Of a DNA stretch of 64,000 nucleotides, positions 25,157-32,528 are shown in pieces. The position numbers were made by a program, and so were the translations under genes. The notes beneath the pieces are model-generated. The model searched no databases and was not told the origin of the DNA. It saw nothing but the letters and a program-made list of their open reading frames with translations. The stretch is from Thermocrinis albus DSM 14484 (GTDB taxonomy: Bacteria > Aquificota > Aquificia > Aquificales > Aquificaceae). Numbering within the stretch: the stretch's first letter is position 1; each line of letters opens with the position of its first letter. The stretch covers positions 481,529-545,528 of the forward strand of contig NC_013894.1 of assembly GCF_000025605.1 (NCBI RefSeq), written 5' to 3'.

Positions 25157-26046
25157 ATCTTGGTAGGTACGCGGTCCTTTATGGCGTCGTATATGAGAAG
25201 GGTGGCTTTAGACTTGTTGAGGGTATAAAAGTGAAGTCCAGGCACACCGTTCTCTATAAGATCCTCACACTGTTTTATGGCTAGCTCCACACCTACCTTC
25301 ATAGTTTCCTGAGGAAGGTGGGCATAAGGTTCTAACCTCTGCACCACATGGTGGGGTATGCTGGCACCACACATGCTGGCAAACCTCTGGATCTGTCGGA
25401 AGTTGGTGATGGGCATTATACCGGGTATTATGGGTATGTCTATACCTTCTTTTCTGCACAGCTCCACAAATCGGTAGTAGTAGGAGTTGTCAAAGAACAT
25501 CTGGGTTATAGAAAAGTCAGCACCTTCTTCCACTTTCATCTTAAAGTAGCGTACCTCCCACTCCAGGTTGGGAGACTCGGGGTGTCCTTCCGGATAGGAG
25601 GCCACTCCCACAGAGAAGTGATCTCCAAACTTGGTCCTTATGAGGCGCACAAGTTGGTAAGCGTACTGGCACCCTCTTTTCTCGGTAGCGCTGTTATCTT
25701 TTGGCCTATCACCCCTCAGGGCCAGAATGTTCTCTATACCTATTTCTCTGTACCCCCTCAGTATCTCCGTAAGCTCCTCCTCCGTGTGAGCTATGCAAGT
25801 AAGATGGGCCATTACTGTCAGACTCGTCTCTCGGTGTATCCTTTCTACCACTCGGCGTGTTTTTTCACGGGTGCTTCCACCTGCACCGTAAGTGACCGAT
25901 ACGAAGGTGGGGTTTATGCTTTGGAGGTTCCTTATAGTTTCAAAGAGTTCTTCCTCTCCCTCCTCTGTTTTGGGAGGGAAGAACTCAAAGGATATGCTAA
26001 ACCCCTTTCTGAGCAGGTCTCTTATCTTCAAGGAGAGCCTCCGCAA
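25153..26046 (-). CDS. metF: 5,10-methylenetetrahydrofolate reductase
   Basis: 297 residues, the length of single-domain bacterial MetF. Motifs: [15 protein letters not shown] with the catalytic Glu, [31 protein letters not shown] and [12 protein letters not shown]. It reduces methylene-THF to methyl-THF with FADH2 for methionine synthesis. The start region (ATG at 26046) overlaps the 3' end of the upstream gene by 50 nt, more than usual here; a TTG at 26031 would reduce this only partly. Confidence 0.94.
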   Translation of the reverse strand: MRRLSLKIRDLLRKGFSISFEFFPPKTEEGEEELFETIRNLQSINPTFVSVTYGAGGSTREKTRRVVERIHRETSLTVMAHLTCIAHTEEELTEILRGYREIGIENILALRGDRPKDNSATEKRGCQYAYQLVRLIRTKFGDHFSVGVASYPEGHPESPNLEWEVRYFKMKVEEGADFSITQMFFDNSYYYRFVELCRKEGIDIPIIPGIMPITNFRQIQRFASMCGASIPHHVVQRLEPYAHLPQETMKVGVELAIKQCEDLIENGVPGLHFYTLNKSKATLLIYDAIKDRVPTKI

Positions 26047-26341
26047 AGCTGATAAGTTTTATTTTACAGGGAACGGGTGACTTTACAAAGATACTGAGAA
26101 GTTGGAGAAGTTTGTGGGCTCCTTCTGGATCCTCTCGGCTGAGCTTATAAAGGTCCTCCAGCAGAAACTCTATACCCTCAGATATCTCCCTCTTCTGAGA
26201 GACCTCGGATGGAGATGACCCTTCCAAAAAGGCTCTTATCGCCTTCATACACTTACTTACAAGATCATCCCTGCTTTTACCCCACGTCAGATCAGTGAAG
26301 CTCTTCGCTATTTTGGAAAAAATAAGAACAGCTTTGTACAT
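25997..26341 (-). CDS. hypothetical protein, helical
   Basis: 114 residues with no recognisable motif, largely helical, with a pattern of leucines and charged residues ([28 protein letters not shown]). No signal or TM segment. It has an ATG start next to the divergent pseudopilin gene gspK (28 bp away) and ends 50 nt inside metF in another frame. The length, composition and position in front of metF support a real gene, but nothing indicates the function. Confidence 0.55.
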   Translation of the reverse strand: MYKAVLIFSKIAKSFTDLTWGKSRDDLVSKCMKAIRAFLEGSSPSEVSQKREISEGIEFLLEDLYKLSREDPEGAHKLLQLLSIFVKSPVPCKIKLISFAEALLEDKRPAQKGV

Positions 26342-26369
26342 CCTTCTCCTCTTGGTTTTATTATAAATT

Positions 26370-27212
26370 ATGATCCTTCTACTGGCCTTAGCTATGTTCC
26401 TTACCCTCTCTTACTACACAGCCGATCTCTATCAGGATGTAAACTCTACAAGGCGTTTGGTAAATTCCGTGTATGCCAAAGAACAGGCCGTCTATCTGTG
26501 CGGGCAAATCTATCCCATCCTGAGAGGTATTCTTACCGAGGATGATCCTTCGGTAGACACTTTGTCGGACACGTGGGCGAGACCCTTAACCCTTGCCACA
26601 GAGAAAGGAGATATAACCATAAGTGTCTACGACGAGGAGAGATACATAAACCTGAACACGGTACCTGAAAGGGTGCTCAAAAGACTGTCTGTGATCCTCA
26701 ACATAGATCCATCTTACTGGGACCGACTTTTGGCATGGACAGGTAGAAAGAACATCACCTTTGACTCGGCTTACCCCATCAAGGCTTCTCCCATGGACTC
26801 TCTGGAGGAACTTTACTACATGGGTTTCAACAAAGAAGATCTTGTGGGAAAAACGGTAGGTGCCCGCTTCTATCCGGGTATTCTCAGTGTAGCCACCGTT
26901 TACTCTTCCGGTAAGATTAACGTAAACACCGCACCTCTGTACGTGCTCATGGCCTTAGATGACAGGATAGATGAGGATCTTGCCAGGAGGATCATAGAGA
27001 GGAGAGATAAAGAGCCTTTCAGGAGGGTTGAAGATCTTCTCTTGGTGGAGGGTTTCACTTTAGACATCCTATACTCTGTGAGGGATCTTGTGGATGTCAA
27101 AAGTAACGTTTTTCACATAGTGGTAGATGTAAGAACCCAAGAGGGCAGCGCTGTCTGCGAGTTCATCTACAACAGGCAGAGGGACACTCTACTTTACTCT
27201 ACCGTTTACTAG
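26370..27212 (+). CDS. gspK: type II secretion minor pseudopilin GspK, shortened N-terminus
   Basis: 280 residues. The hydrophobic N-terminal helix is followed by the GspK body: DERYINLNTVPE, then a region ending in helix-hairpin-helix motifs (SGKINVNTAPLYVLMAL, PFRRVEDLLLV). GspK caps the pseudopilus tip with GspI and GspJ. Oddly, the protein starts inside the helix (MILLLALAMF) and lacks the basic leader and Gly before the cleavage site; an in-frame TAA two codons upstream rules out a longer start. A TATTAT box ends 5 nt before the ATG, so the mRNA may be leaderless. First of four pseudopilin genes. Confidence 0.82.
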   Translation: MILLLALAMFLTLSYYTADLYQDVNSTRRLVNSVYAKEQAVYLCGQIYPILRGILTEDDPSVDTLSDTWARPLTLATEKGDITISVYDEERYINLNTVPERVLKRLSVILNIDPSYWDRLLAWTGRKNITFDSAYPIKASPMDSLEELYYMGFNKEDLVGKTVGARFYPGILSVATVYSSGKINVNTAPLYVLMALDDRIDEDLARRIIERRDKEPFRRVEDLLLVEGFTLDILYSVRDLVDVKSNVFHIVVDVRTQEGSAVCEFIYNRQRDTLLYSTVY

Positions 27213-27215
27213 CTT

Positions 27216-27629
27216 ATGATAATAGCTATGGATAAAAGAGGCTTTACCCTCATAGAGGTATTGGTGGTTATTGTGGTTTTGGGTATTTTGGCTGCCATAA
27301 TAGTGCCTCGCATAACGGGCCGCCTGGACGAGGCCAAGATAGAGGCTACCAAAGTTCAGATGAAGGCTATAAGAGATGCTTTAGAGCAGTACCGCCTGGA
27401 CAACGGTTTTTACCCTACCACCGAGCAGGGACTTAGGGCTCTCGTGGAGAAACCTACCGTACCTCCCATACCTCCCCGTTGGAGACAGTACATGGAGAAA
27501 GTTCCCAAGGATGCTTGGGGGAGGGACTTCGTATACATATCGCCGGGAGTAAATCATCCTTACGAACTCAGATCGGTAGGACCTGACGGTAAAGAAGACA
27601 CGCAGGATGACATTGATGCGTGGCAGTAA
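27216..27629 (+). CDS. gspG: type II secretion major pseudopilin GspG
   Basis: 137 residues. A class III signal (MDKRG then FTLIEVLVVIVVLGILAAI, with the conserved Glu at +5) is cut by prepilin peptidase. The rest is the GspG body with FYPTTEQGLRALV, the Pro-rich loop and KDAWGRDFVYISPG; it ends with a calcium-site-like stretch GPDGKEDTQDDI. It forms the pseudopilus shaft. Starts at 27216 or 27228 are both possible; the second gives the shorter, more typical leader. Confidence 0.95.
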   Translation: MIIAMDKRGFTLIEVLVVIVVLGILAAIIVPRITGRLDEAKIEATKVQMKAIRDALEQYRLDNGFYPTTEQGLRALVEKPTVPPIPPRWRQYMEKVPKDAWGRDFVYISPGVNHPYELRSVGPDGKEDTQDDIDAWQ

Positions 27630-27894
27630 AGGATTTATTCTGGTGGAAGTGTTGGTAGCTTTGATGGTTCTGGCCGTAGGTTTTACTACTCTCTTCTCCC
27701 TGATGGGCCAACAGCGTAGGTTCCTCTACACAACGGAGAAACGTTACCGGGATATGCTCACTCTTACAGATAAGCTTGCTGAGGGTAGGTGGGATGAACT
27801 GCAGGTAAAGGAACGCTCCATAGAAGAGTATCCCGGTATTAAGGAAGTAACGGTAAGGCTAGGTGATGCGGAGATATATCTCTACACGCGCTGA
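27616..27894 (+). CDS. gspI: minor pseudopilin GspI
   Basis: About 92 residues with a prepilin leader MRGSKG, then FILVEVLVALMVLAVGFTT. The body is short (TEKRYRDMLTLTDKLAEGRWDEL) and agrees with GspI, which bridges GspJ and GspK at the pseudopilus tip. It overlaps the end of gspG by 14 nt in another frame; an ATG at 27607 would add three residues. There is no gspH in the set. Confidence 0.82.
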   Translation: MRGSKGFILVEVLVALMVLAVGFTTLFSLMGQQRRFLYTTEKRYRDMLTLTDKLAEGRWDELQVKERSIEEYPGIKEVTVRLGDAEIYLYTR

Positions 27895-28414
27895 TGGCTT
27901 TACCTTACTGGAGGTTCTCGTCACCCTCACCCTCCTGGCTCTGGTGGTGGGTATGTCCTTCGGTATCTTCTTTGGCGGTGTGAGGTCTTACACAGGTCTT
28001 AAGGAAAGATCTGAGGAACTTCGTCAGCTGGCTACCCTCCATTGGAGTCTTCAAAGAAAGCTCTTTGGAGCAACCCAGTTACAGCTCTCTTCCGACAGCA
28101 TCTTCATGATCACGTGGGGAGGCGACTATCACAAGGGTGTGGTAAAAGCGGCCTTTCTGTACAAAGATGGTACCCTTTACTACTACGAGTTTCCTTACCC
28201 TTACGGGGACCTCCGTTTTTATGAAGAAGACAAACTGGTACCCTTGGCAAAGTTCCCTTCACTTAGATTCTTCGCTATGGTAAAAGGTAAACTGGAAGAT
28301 ACTTACACAGGTATACCGGACGCTATAGTCTTGGATCTTCCCGACAGAAGGATAGTGGTAAGTAGGCTTATTCCACCAGCGCCTTCACCCTTGCATAGCT
28401 CTGGTAGACCTTGA
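27866..28414 (+). CDS. gspJ: minor pseudopilin GspJ
   Basis: About 182 residues. The prepilin leader ends RADG, followed by FTLLEVLVTLTLLALVVGM. The beta-rich body with SLRFFAMVKGK and VLDLPDRRIVVSRLI fits GspJ. It overlaps gspI by 29 nt in another frame; a GTG precedes the ATG directly. The last 47 nt overlap the convergent lytic transglycosylase gene. The gene order K-G-I-J is compact, and the secretion ATPase, secretin and inner-membrane parts must be elsewhere. Confidence 0.82.
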   Translation: MRRYISTRADGFTLLEVLVTLTLLALVVGMSFGIFFGGVRSYTGLKERSEELRQLATLHWSLQRKLFGATQLQLSSDSIFMITWGGDYHKGVVKAAFLYKDGTLYYYEFPYPYGDLRFYEEDKLVPLAKFPSLRFFAMVKGKLEDTYTGIPDAIVLDLPDRRIVVSRLIPPAPSPLHSSGRP

Positions 28415-28808
28415 TAACATAGTGGCTATAGTCTCCTCTGGGAGACCCTTTGTTGTAACAGTCTATGGCCTTCGGAGTGTATCCGTAGCTTATGATACAC
28501 CTTTTTAAAACCATGGCACCCATATGGATGTTGTAACAGGGTTCCATTATCCACTGGATAGGTATTTTGTATCGTTTAAGCCAGTAAGAGTTTATCTGCA
28601 TGATACCGTAGTCTGTACTGCCGTTCCCGTTATGGTGTATGGCTGTAGGGACAAAGTTACTTTCCACTTTAGCTATGGCTACCAGAAGGTAAGGATCAAC
28701 TCCGTAACGTTTCCCTGCTTCAAAAAAGCAGTGATAGAAACCAAAGGAGAGTTCAAAGATGGCAAGGAGGACCAGAACTACCACCATCAGTGGTATTATA
28801 CTTTCCAT
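28368..28808 (-). CDS. membrane-anchored lytic transglycosylase (SLT family)
   Basis: 146 residues: an N-terminal TM/signal helix (PLMVVVLVLLAIFEL), then a compact SLT domain with the catalytic Glu in IAKVESNF (~49), STDYGIMQINSYW and the end AIDCYNKG. It cleaves peptidoglycan; small ones like this (IagB/PilT-like) often open the wall for secretion or pilus assembly, which suits the adjoining pseudopilin genes. It runs against them. Its ATG shares the CATG at 28806-28809 with the divergent nurA start. Confidence 0.85.
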   Translation of the reverse strand: MESIIPLMVVVLVLLAIFELSFGFYHCFFEAGKRYGVDPYLLVAIAKVESNFVPTAIHHNGNGSTDYGIMQINSYWLKRYKIPIQWIMEPCYNIHMGAMVLKRCIISYGYTPKAIDCYNKGSPRGDYSHYVIKVYQSYARVKALVE

Positions 28809-29748
28809 GAGGGTAGTTCTTAGCAGGAGAGACTTTCTTACTCAGCATATTATGGAGCTGGAAGAATCAGTTCAGCTCAGTGAGTTTGCGGAAGAGGGCA
28901 GGCTCTACGAGGGTAAAAGCCCACAACAACTGAAGCTGGCTTTTGTGGACGGCGTCCTTAGGGAAGAGTACGGCTTTGCTCTTCTGGAAGAGGAAACAGG
29001 AGAGGTTTACGAGGGAGTATTGGTGAGCGTAGCGGCTGGTGCCGTTCTTTTCAGAAAAGGTTCACCGGGAAGTTTTTGCCACGGGACGGTCAAAAGGTAC
29101 GCCATCGTAAAAGGGATACCTCCCTCTGCAGAGAAACTCAGAAGGCTCATGGAGAGGGCGGGTTTTGAGCTGGTAACAACTTCCGAGGACCTTTTGCAGC
29201 AGGCCATAAGACTCATGAAGGAAGATTTAGAAACACAGGTGGTACGGGAGGTTTATCAAAAAGAAAAGGTAGATCTGGTGGTGTGTGACGGTACCATAAG
29301 TAGGAAGGTGCGCGGTATACCTTGTGTAGGTTACATAAAGGCTCTTAAGAAGCTCTTTTTGCCTAAGGACTCTCTTGAGATGCTGAGACAGATGCCCGTA
29401 GGTTACAGGACACCCCTTGTGAAGGTACACTATCAAGAGAGGATGGAGGAAAAAGCTGATAAGGTAGAGAAGTACGCATGGTACGTGAAACTGGCACAGA
29501 TGTCAGGGCTGGCTGGTATAGCGAGACTAGAAGCTTTGGCAGAACACGGTGTGGAACGTGTGAGAGAATGGGCGGACTGGATGGCCTACCTTCTACCTTC
29601 TTTGAGAAGTGAGAGTTTTCAGGACAGCAGGGCACCTCAGAACCTTCAACCAATAAGGGGTTTAGAGCAGTTTCTACATAGGTATCTGGGCAACCCAGCA
29701 CTGATAAGAAGGAGACTGGAGGAAGTATTAGCAAAAAGTTATGCCTGA
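28807..29748 (+). CDS. nurA: NurA-type 5'-3' nuclease
   Basis: 313 residues. It has the NurA pattern: LAFVDGVLRE with the first catalytic Asp, the second acidic site in LVVCDGTIS, GYIKALKKLFLP, the late KYAWYVKLA, and the hallmark DSRAPQNLQPIRGLEQFL. NurA works with the HerA helicase and the Mre11-Rad50 complex in DNA end resection; SbcCD homologues are at 45178-49177, no herA is in view. The start is uncertain: ATG 28807 overlaps the divergent gene, ATG 28852 is an alternative, and the frame also runs back to 28759. Confidence 0.78.
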   Translation: MRVVLSRRDFLTQHIMELEESVQLSEFAEEGRLYEGKSPQQLKLAFVDGVLREEYGFALLEEETGEVYEGVLVSVAAGAVLFRKGSPGSFCHGTVKRYAIVKGIPPSAEKLRRLMERAGFELVTTSEDLLQQAIRLMKEDLETQVVREVYQKEKVDLVVCDGTISRKVRGIPCVGYIKALKKLFLPKDSLEMLRQMPVGYRTPLVKVHYQERMEEKADKVEKYAWYVKLAQMSGLAGIARLEALAEHGVERVREWADWMAYLLPSLRSESFQDSRAPQNLQPIRGLEQFLHRYLGNPALIRRRLEEVLAKSYA

Positions 29749-30604
29749 CATCTTTTTACCTCTCCTGGCTGGTTATATCCTCAGAAGGTGGGTTTTCAAA
29801 GAGGAGGATGCTCGTGTTCTTATCAACTATGTCCTTTACTTTGCCTTGCCTATAACCAGTTTTATGGCCGCCCATCGTCTGGGGATAAACCGAGAGGTGA
29901 TAAGTATCGTGCTGCTTGCATGGAGTTCCATCATTTTTTGCATCCTCTTGGCCTGGCTTGTGGGTAAGCTCTTTTCCATAAAAGGTCCTACCCTAAGGAG
30001 TTTTCTTCTTGTATCTTCCTTTGGTAACACCGCTTTTTTAGGATATCCTTACACGGTAACTCTTCTAGGTAAAGAGGCACTTCCCTACGCTGTCATATAC
30101 GATAACTTAGGATCCTTTTTACTTGTCTCCAGTGTAGGTATCACGGTAGCTACCGGAAGGCCAGACATTAGGAGAGTGATCACTTTCCCTCCCTTTCTGG
30201 CATTGCTCATAGGCTTCATCACGAGACCCATAGAGATACCTCCCTATCTTTACCATGCCATGGAGTTGGTGTCTTCTTCTCTACCCGCGGTGATTCTCTT
30301 CAGTATGGGCCTCCTGCTAAACTTGTCTCACCTAAAAAGAGGGTGGGGGAAGGTGTTGGGAGCGCTTCTTATAAAGATGGGTGTGTCTCCTCTCCTGACG
30401 GCGTGGATTTTACAGCACACAACACTTCCCGATCCAGCCTACAAAACTGTCCTGCTCCAGTCCTCCATGCCTCCCATGCTGATGGCGGGTGTTCTGTCTG
30501 TGCGTTACGGACTTGATGTATCTTTGGCCTTCACCAGTATAGGAGCCGGTATGTTAATAAGCTTCTTGACAGTTCCGTTAATAGGCAGGATAATAGAAAA
30601 GTAA
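29741..30604 (+). CDS. AEC-family (auxin efflux carrier-like) transporter
   Basis: 287 residues, about 10 TM segments in two inverted halves as in the AEC/BART superfamily. Recognisable parts: LPLLAGYILRRWVF at the start, VLYFALPITSFMAAH, SSFGNTAFLGYPYTV and LLQSSMPPMLMAGVLSVRYGLD. Bacterial members are proposed to move small carboxylates; the substrate is unknown. It overlaps nurA by 8 nt, and its stop codon touches the tRNA-Leu at 30605 directly. Confidence 0.85.
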   Translation: MPDIFLPLLAGYILRRWVFKEEDARVLINYVLYFALPITSFMAAHRLGINREVISIVLLAWSSIIFCILLAWLVGKLFSIKGPTLRSFLLVSSFGNTAFLGYPYTVTLLGKEALPYAVIYDNLGSFLLVSSVGITVATGRPDIRRVITFPPFLALLIGFITRPIEIPPYLYHAMELVSSSLPAVILFSMGLLLNLSHLKRGWGKVLGALLIKMGVSPLLTAWILQHTTLPDPAYKTVLLQSSMPPMLMAGVLSVRYGLDVSLAFTSIGAGMLISFLTVPLIGRIIEK

Positions 30605-30688
30605 GCCGGAGTGGCGGAACTGGCAGACGCGGGGGATTCAAAATCCCCTGCCCGAAAGGGCGTGCGGGTTCGACTCCCGCCTCCGGCA
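30605..30688 (+). tRNA. tRNA-Leu (anticodon CAA)
   Basis: An 84-nt class II tRNA. The acceptor GCCGGAG pairs with CTCCGGC and the discriminator is A at 30688. The anticodon stem GGGGA/TCCCC holds the loop TTCAAAA, so the anticodon is CAA (Leu, UUG codons). A long variable arm (GCCCGAAAGGGC) and the T arm GCGGG-TTCGACT-CCCGC are present. No CCA end is encoded. It begins on the base after the stop codon of the AEC gene and must be cut out of that transcript. Confidence 0.97.
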
Positions 30689-30699
30689 TACAGAACAAC

Positions 30700-32184
30700 A
30701 TGGGACTTCTGAGATACAGCTTTTCCTTTTCGGTAGGTACACTCCTCAGTAGGGTCTTCGGTTACGTGAGGGATGCCGTCATCGCCTACCACTTTGGTGC
30801 GTCTTACGTAACGGATGCTTTCTTCGTAGCTTTTAGGCTACCCAACACCTTCAGAAGACTGTTGGGAGAAGGAGGTTTCAACGCCGCCTTCATCCCAGTT
30901 TATGCCCGGGAGATAAAGGAAGGAAGAGAAAGAGATTTTCTAAGCTCCACTTTCACTTACTTTACCTTGATCAGCTTTGTCATAACTCTGCTGGGAGTGG
31001 TTTTCTCAGAGGTGATCCTCAGCGTTCTGTCTCCTGGGTTAAGACACAGGCCTTACTTTGACCTCGCTGTCTTTATGGCACGTTGGCTTTTCTTGTACTT
31101 TTTGGCTGTCAGTTTATCCTCCTTCTTTATGGCGGTCCTCAACACGCGGGGTGTTTTCTTCGTTCCCGCCTTCGCTCAAGCCGTTTTCAACATAGTATCT
31201 TCCTTTATACTGGCCTTTGCTACCCACCTCTGGGGATACTACACCCTCATCGTAAGCACCCTGGTAGCAGGGTTGGCGCAAGTCCTCTTCCACCTTCCTT
31301 CTCTCCTATCTCAAAAGGTTCCTTTGGGAGTTTCTTTTCACCTGGATAAAGACGTGATCTTACTGGTAAAGAGGTTACTGCCTGCTACCGCAGGGTTCGG
31401 TGTTGCCCAGCTTTCTATGTTTGTAGATACTTTTCTAGCCTCCTTCCTTCATCAAGGTTCTATCTCCTACCTTTACTATGCCAACAGGATCTTTCAACTT
31501 CCCTTAGGTGTGGTGTCGGTGGGTGTGGCCAACTCCCTTCTCTCCGTTCTCTCAAGGGGTGGACACATAAAGAACAACACCACTTTAGCGGTCAGCGTAA
31601 TACTGGGACTCTCCTTACCATCAGCTGTGGGACTCCTACTACTGGCGGAACCTATCGTTTCTCTTCTGTACGGAAGGGGTAGGTTCTCTTCCCAGGATGT
31701 TATCGTGGCCTCCCACGTTCTTATGGCTTACAGTTTGGGGCTCGTCTTCTTCTCAGTACAGAAGGCGATAAGTAGCGTGTTCTTCGCAAGGGGAGACACT
31801 AAAACTCCCGTAATGGCTTCTCTGTTGGCGGTTATGTCGGAAGGAATCTTCGGTTATCTGTACGCCTTTCACCTTAAGTTGGGTGTGGTGGGTCTGGCAC
31901 TGGGAAATGCTACCTCCTCCCTCTTTGCTATAGGGTATCTCCTCGCTAAGGACCACACCATGATTCACTGGAAAACTCTGGCAGGTGTGGTTATAAGGTG
32001 CGGGGTGGCAAGTGCCGTCATGGGATACGTAGCCCACACACTGGCAAAGAATCTTCCCCACCCTGCCCTTGTTTTTGTGATACCCTTCTGCGCTTTTCTT
32101 TACATGGTGCTAGTCTTGCTACTATTTCCCGAGATTCTGAGAAGCCTGCGCAAGCGCTTTGTTGAGAAGTTGAGTAACCCTTGA
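30700..32184 (+). CDS. murJ: lipid II flippase MurJ (MviN)
   Basis: 494 residues, about 14 TM helices. The N-terminus has FSFSVGTLLSRVFGYVRDAV and the MurJ signature AFFVAFRLPNTFRRLLGEGGF-type segment; later GVAQLSMFVDTFLAS and FFARGDTKTPV. MurJ flips lipid II across the inner membrane for peptidoglycan synthesis. It starts 11 nt after the tRNA-Leu. Its last 63 nt overlap the 3' end of rpsT on the other strand. Confidence 0.95.
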   Translation: MGLLRYSFSFSVGTLLSRVFGYVRDAVIAYHFGASYVTDAFFVAFRLPNTFRRLLGEGGFNAAFIPVYAREIKEGRERDFLSSTFTYFTLISFVITLLGVVFSEVILSVLSPGLRHRPYFDLAVFMARWLFLYFLAVSLSSFFMAVLNTRGVFFVPAFAQAVFNIVSSFILAFATHLWGYYTLIVSTLVAGLAQVLFHLPSLLSQKVPLGVSFHLDKDVILLVKRLLPATAGFGVAQLSMFVDTFLASFLHQGSISYLYYANRIFQLPLGVVSVGVANSLLSVLSRGGHIKNNTTLAVSVILGLSLPSAVGLLLLAEPIVSLLYGRGRFSSQDVIVASHVLMAYSLGLVFFSVQKAISSVFFARGDTKTPVMASLLAVMSEGIFGYLYAFHLKLGVVGLALGNATSSLFAIGYLLAKDHTMIHWKTLAGVVIRCGVASAVMGYVAHTLAKNLPHPALVFVIPFCAFLYMVLVLLLFPEILRSLRKRFVEKLSNP

Positions 32185-32412
32185 AGCTCTTCTGGCAGCC
32201 TCGTTTTTGTGAATCACACCTTTGGAAGCTGTATGGTATATGATGGATATAACCTCGGGGAGAAAGGCTTTCGCCTCTTCCAGTTTGCCTTCCTGCACCA
32301 TCTTACGGAACTTTCTTATATAGGTCCTCATACGGGACAGGTGGTATCTGTTTCTTTCGCGCCTCTTGGCATCTCTCCTCATACGCTTAGCTGCTTGTCT
32401 CGTGTTGGGCAT
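32122..32412 (-). CDS. rpsT: ribosomal protein S20
   Basis: 96 residues, very basic and helical: start MPNTRQAAKRMRRDAKRRER, then MRTYIRKFRKMV, and the conserved GVIHKNEAARRASRVTQLL. It binds 16S rRNA in the small subunit. It has its own promoter (TATAAT at 32518-32523) and a leader consisting almost entirely of the structured element at 32428-32511. A GGAAGG lies directly against the ATG, an unusually tight spacing. The last 63 nt are antisense to the end of murJ. Confidence 0.96.
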   Translation of the reverse strand: MPNTRQAAKRMRRDAKRRERNRYHLSRMRTYIRKFRKMVQEGKLEEAKAFLPEVISIIYHTASKGVIHKNEAARRASRVTQLLNKALAQASQNLGK

Positions 32413-32427
32413 CCTTCCATGTCCGTA

Positions 32428-32511
32428 CCCGAACTCACCGTTCGGGGCTGGGGTATTTGTATACCGCCCTCCTCAGGGTGTCCATGCCCCAGCAGGCGGT
32501 ATTTGGACACC
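32428..32511 (-). ncRNA. structured RNA leader, copy 2 (upstream of rpsT)
   Basis: Read on the minus strand from 32511. Stem A: 32505-32511 (GGTGTCC) with 32477-32483. Stem B: 32494-32499 (CCGCCT) with 32464-32469. Stem C: 32487-32493 (GCTGGGG) with 32447-32453. Hairpin D: 32440-32446 with 32428-32434, loop GGTGA. Compared with copy 1, stem A has T-A where copy 1 has C-G, and D has A-T where copy 1 has G-T, keeping pairing. Both CAAATA single strands are conserved. D ends 15 nt before the rpsT ATG. The first base of stem A is the predicted transcription start, 6 nt after a TATAAT. Confidence 0.82.
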
Positions 32512-32517
32512 ATATAC

Positions 32518-32523
32518 ATTATA
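32518..32523 (-). promoter_or_regulatory. -10 box of rpsT
   Basis: On the minus strand a perfect TATAAT is followed by GTATAT and then by the first base of the structured leader (32511), so the RNA should start on or next to that base. No convincing -35 box is visible 16-18 bp upstream. The box begins 6 nt after the stop codon of the ABC permease gene. Confidence 0.6.
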
Positions 32524-32528
32524 CACCA

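Noticed and set aside
24590-25228. Open frame of 212 codons antisense to the KamA-like gene
   Set aside because: It lies over the radical SAM gene, whose motifs are intact, and has no recognisable domain.
25348-26052. Long open frame (234 codons) antisense to metF
   Set aside because: MetF motifs on the other strand are complete; the antisense product has low-complexity, Ser/Tyr/Gly-rich composition and no start signals. It is a shadow frame.
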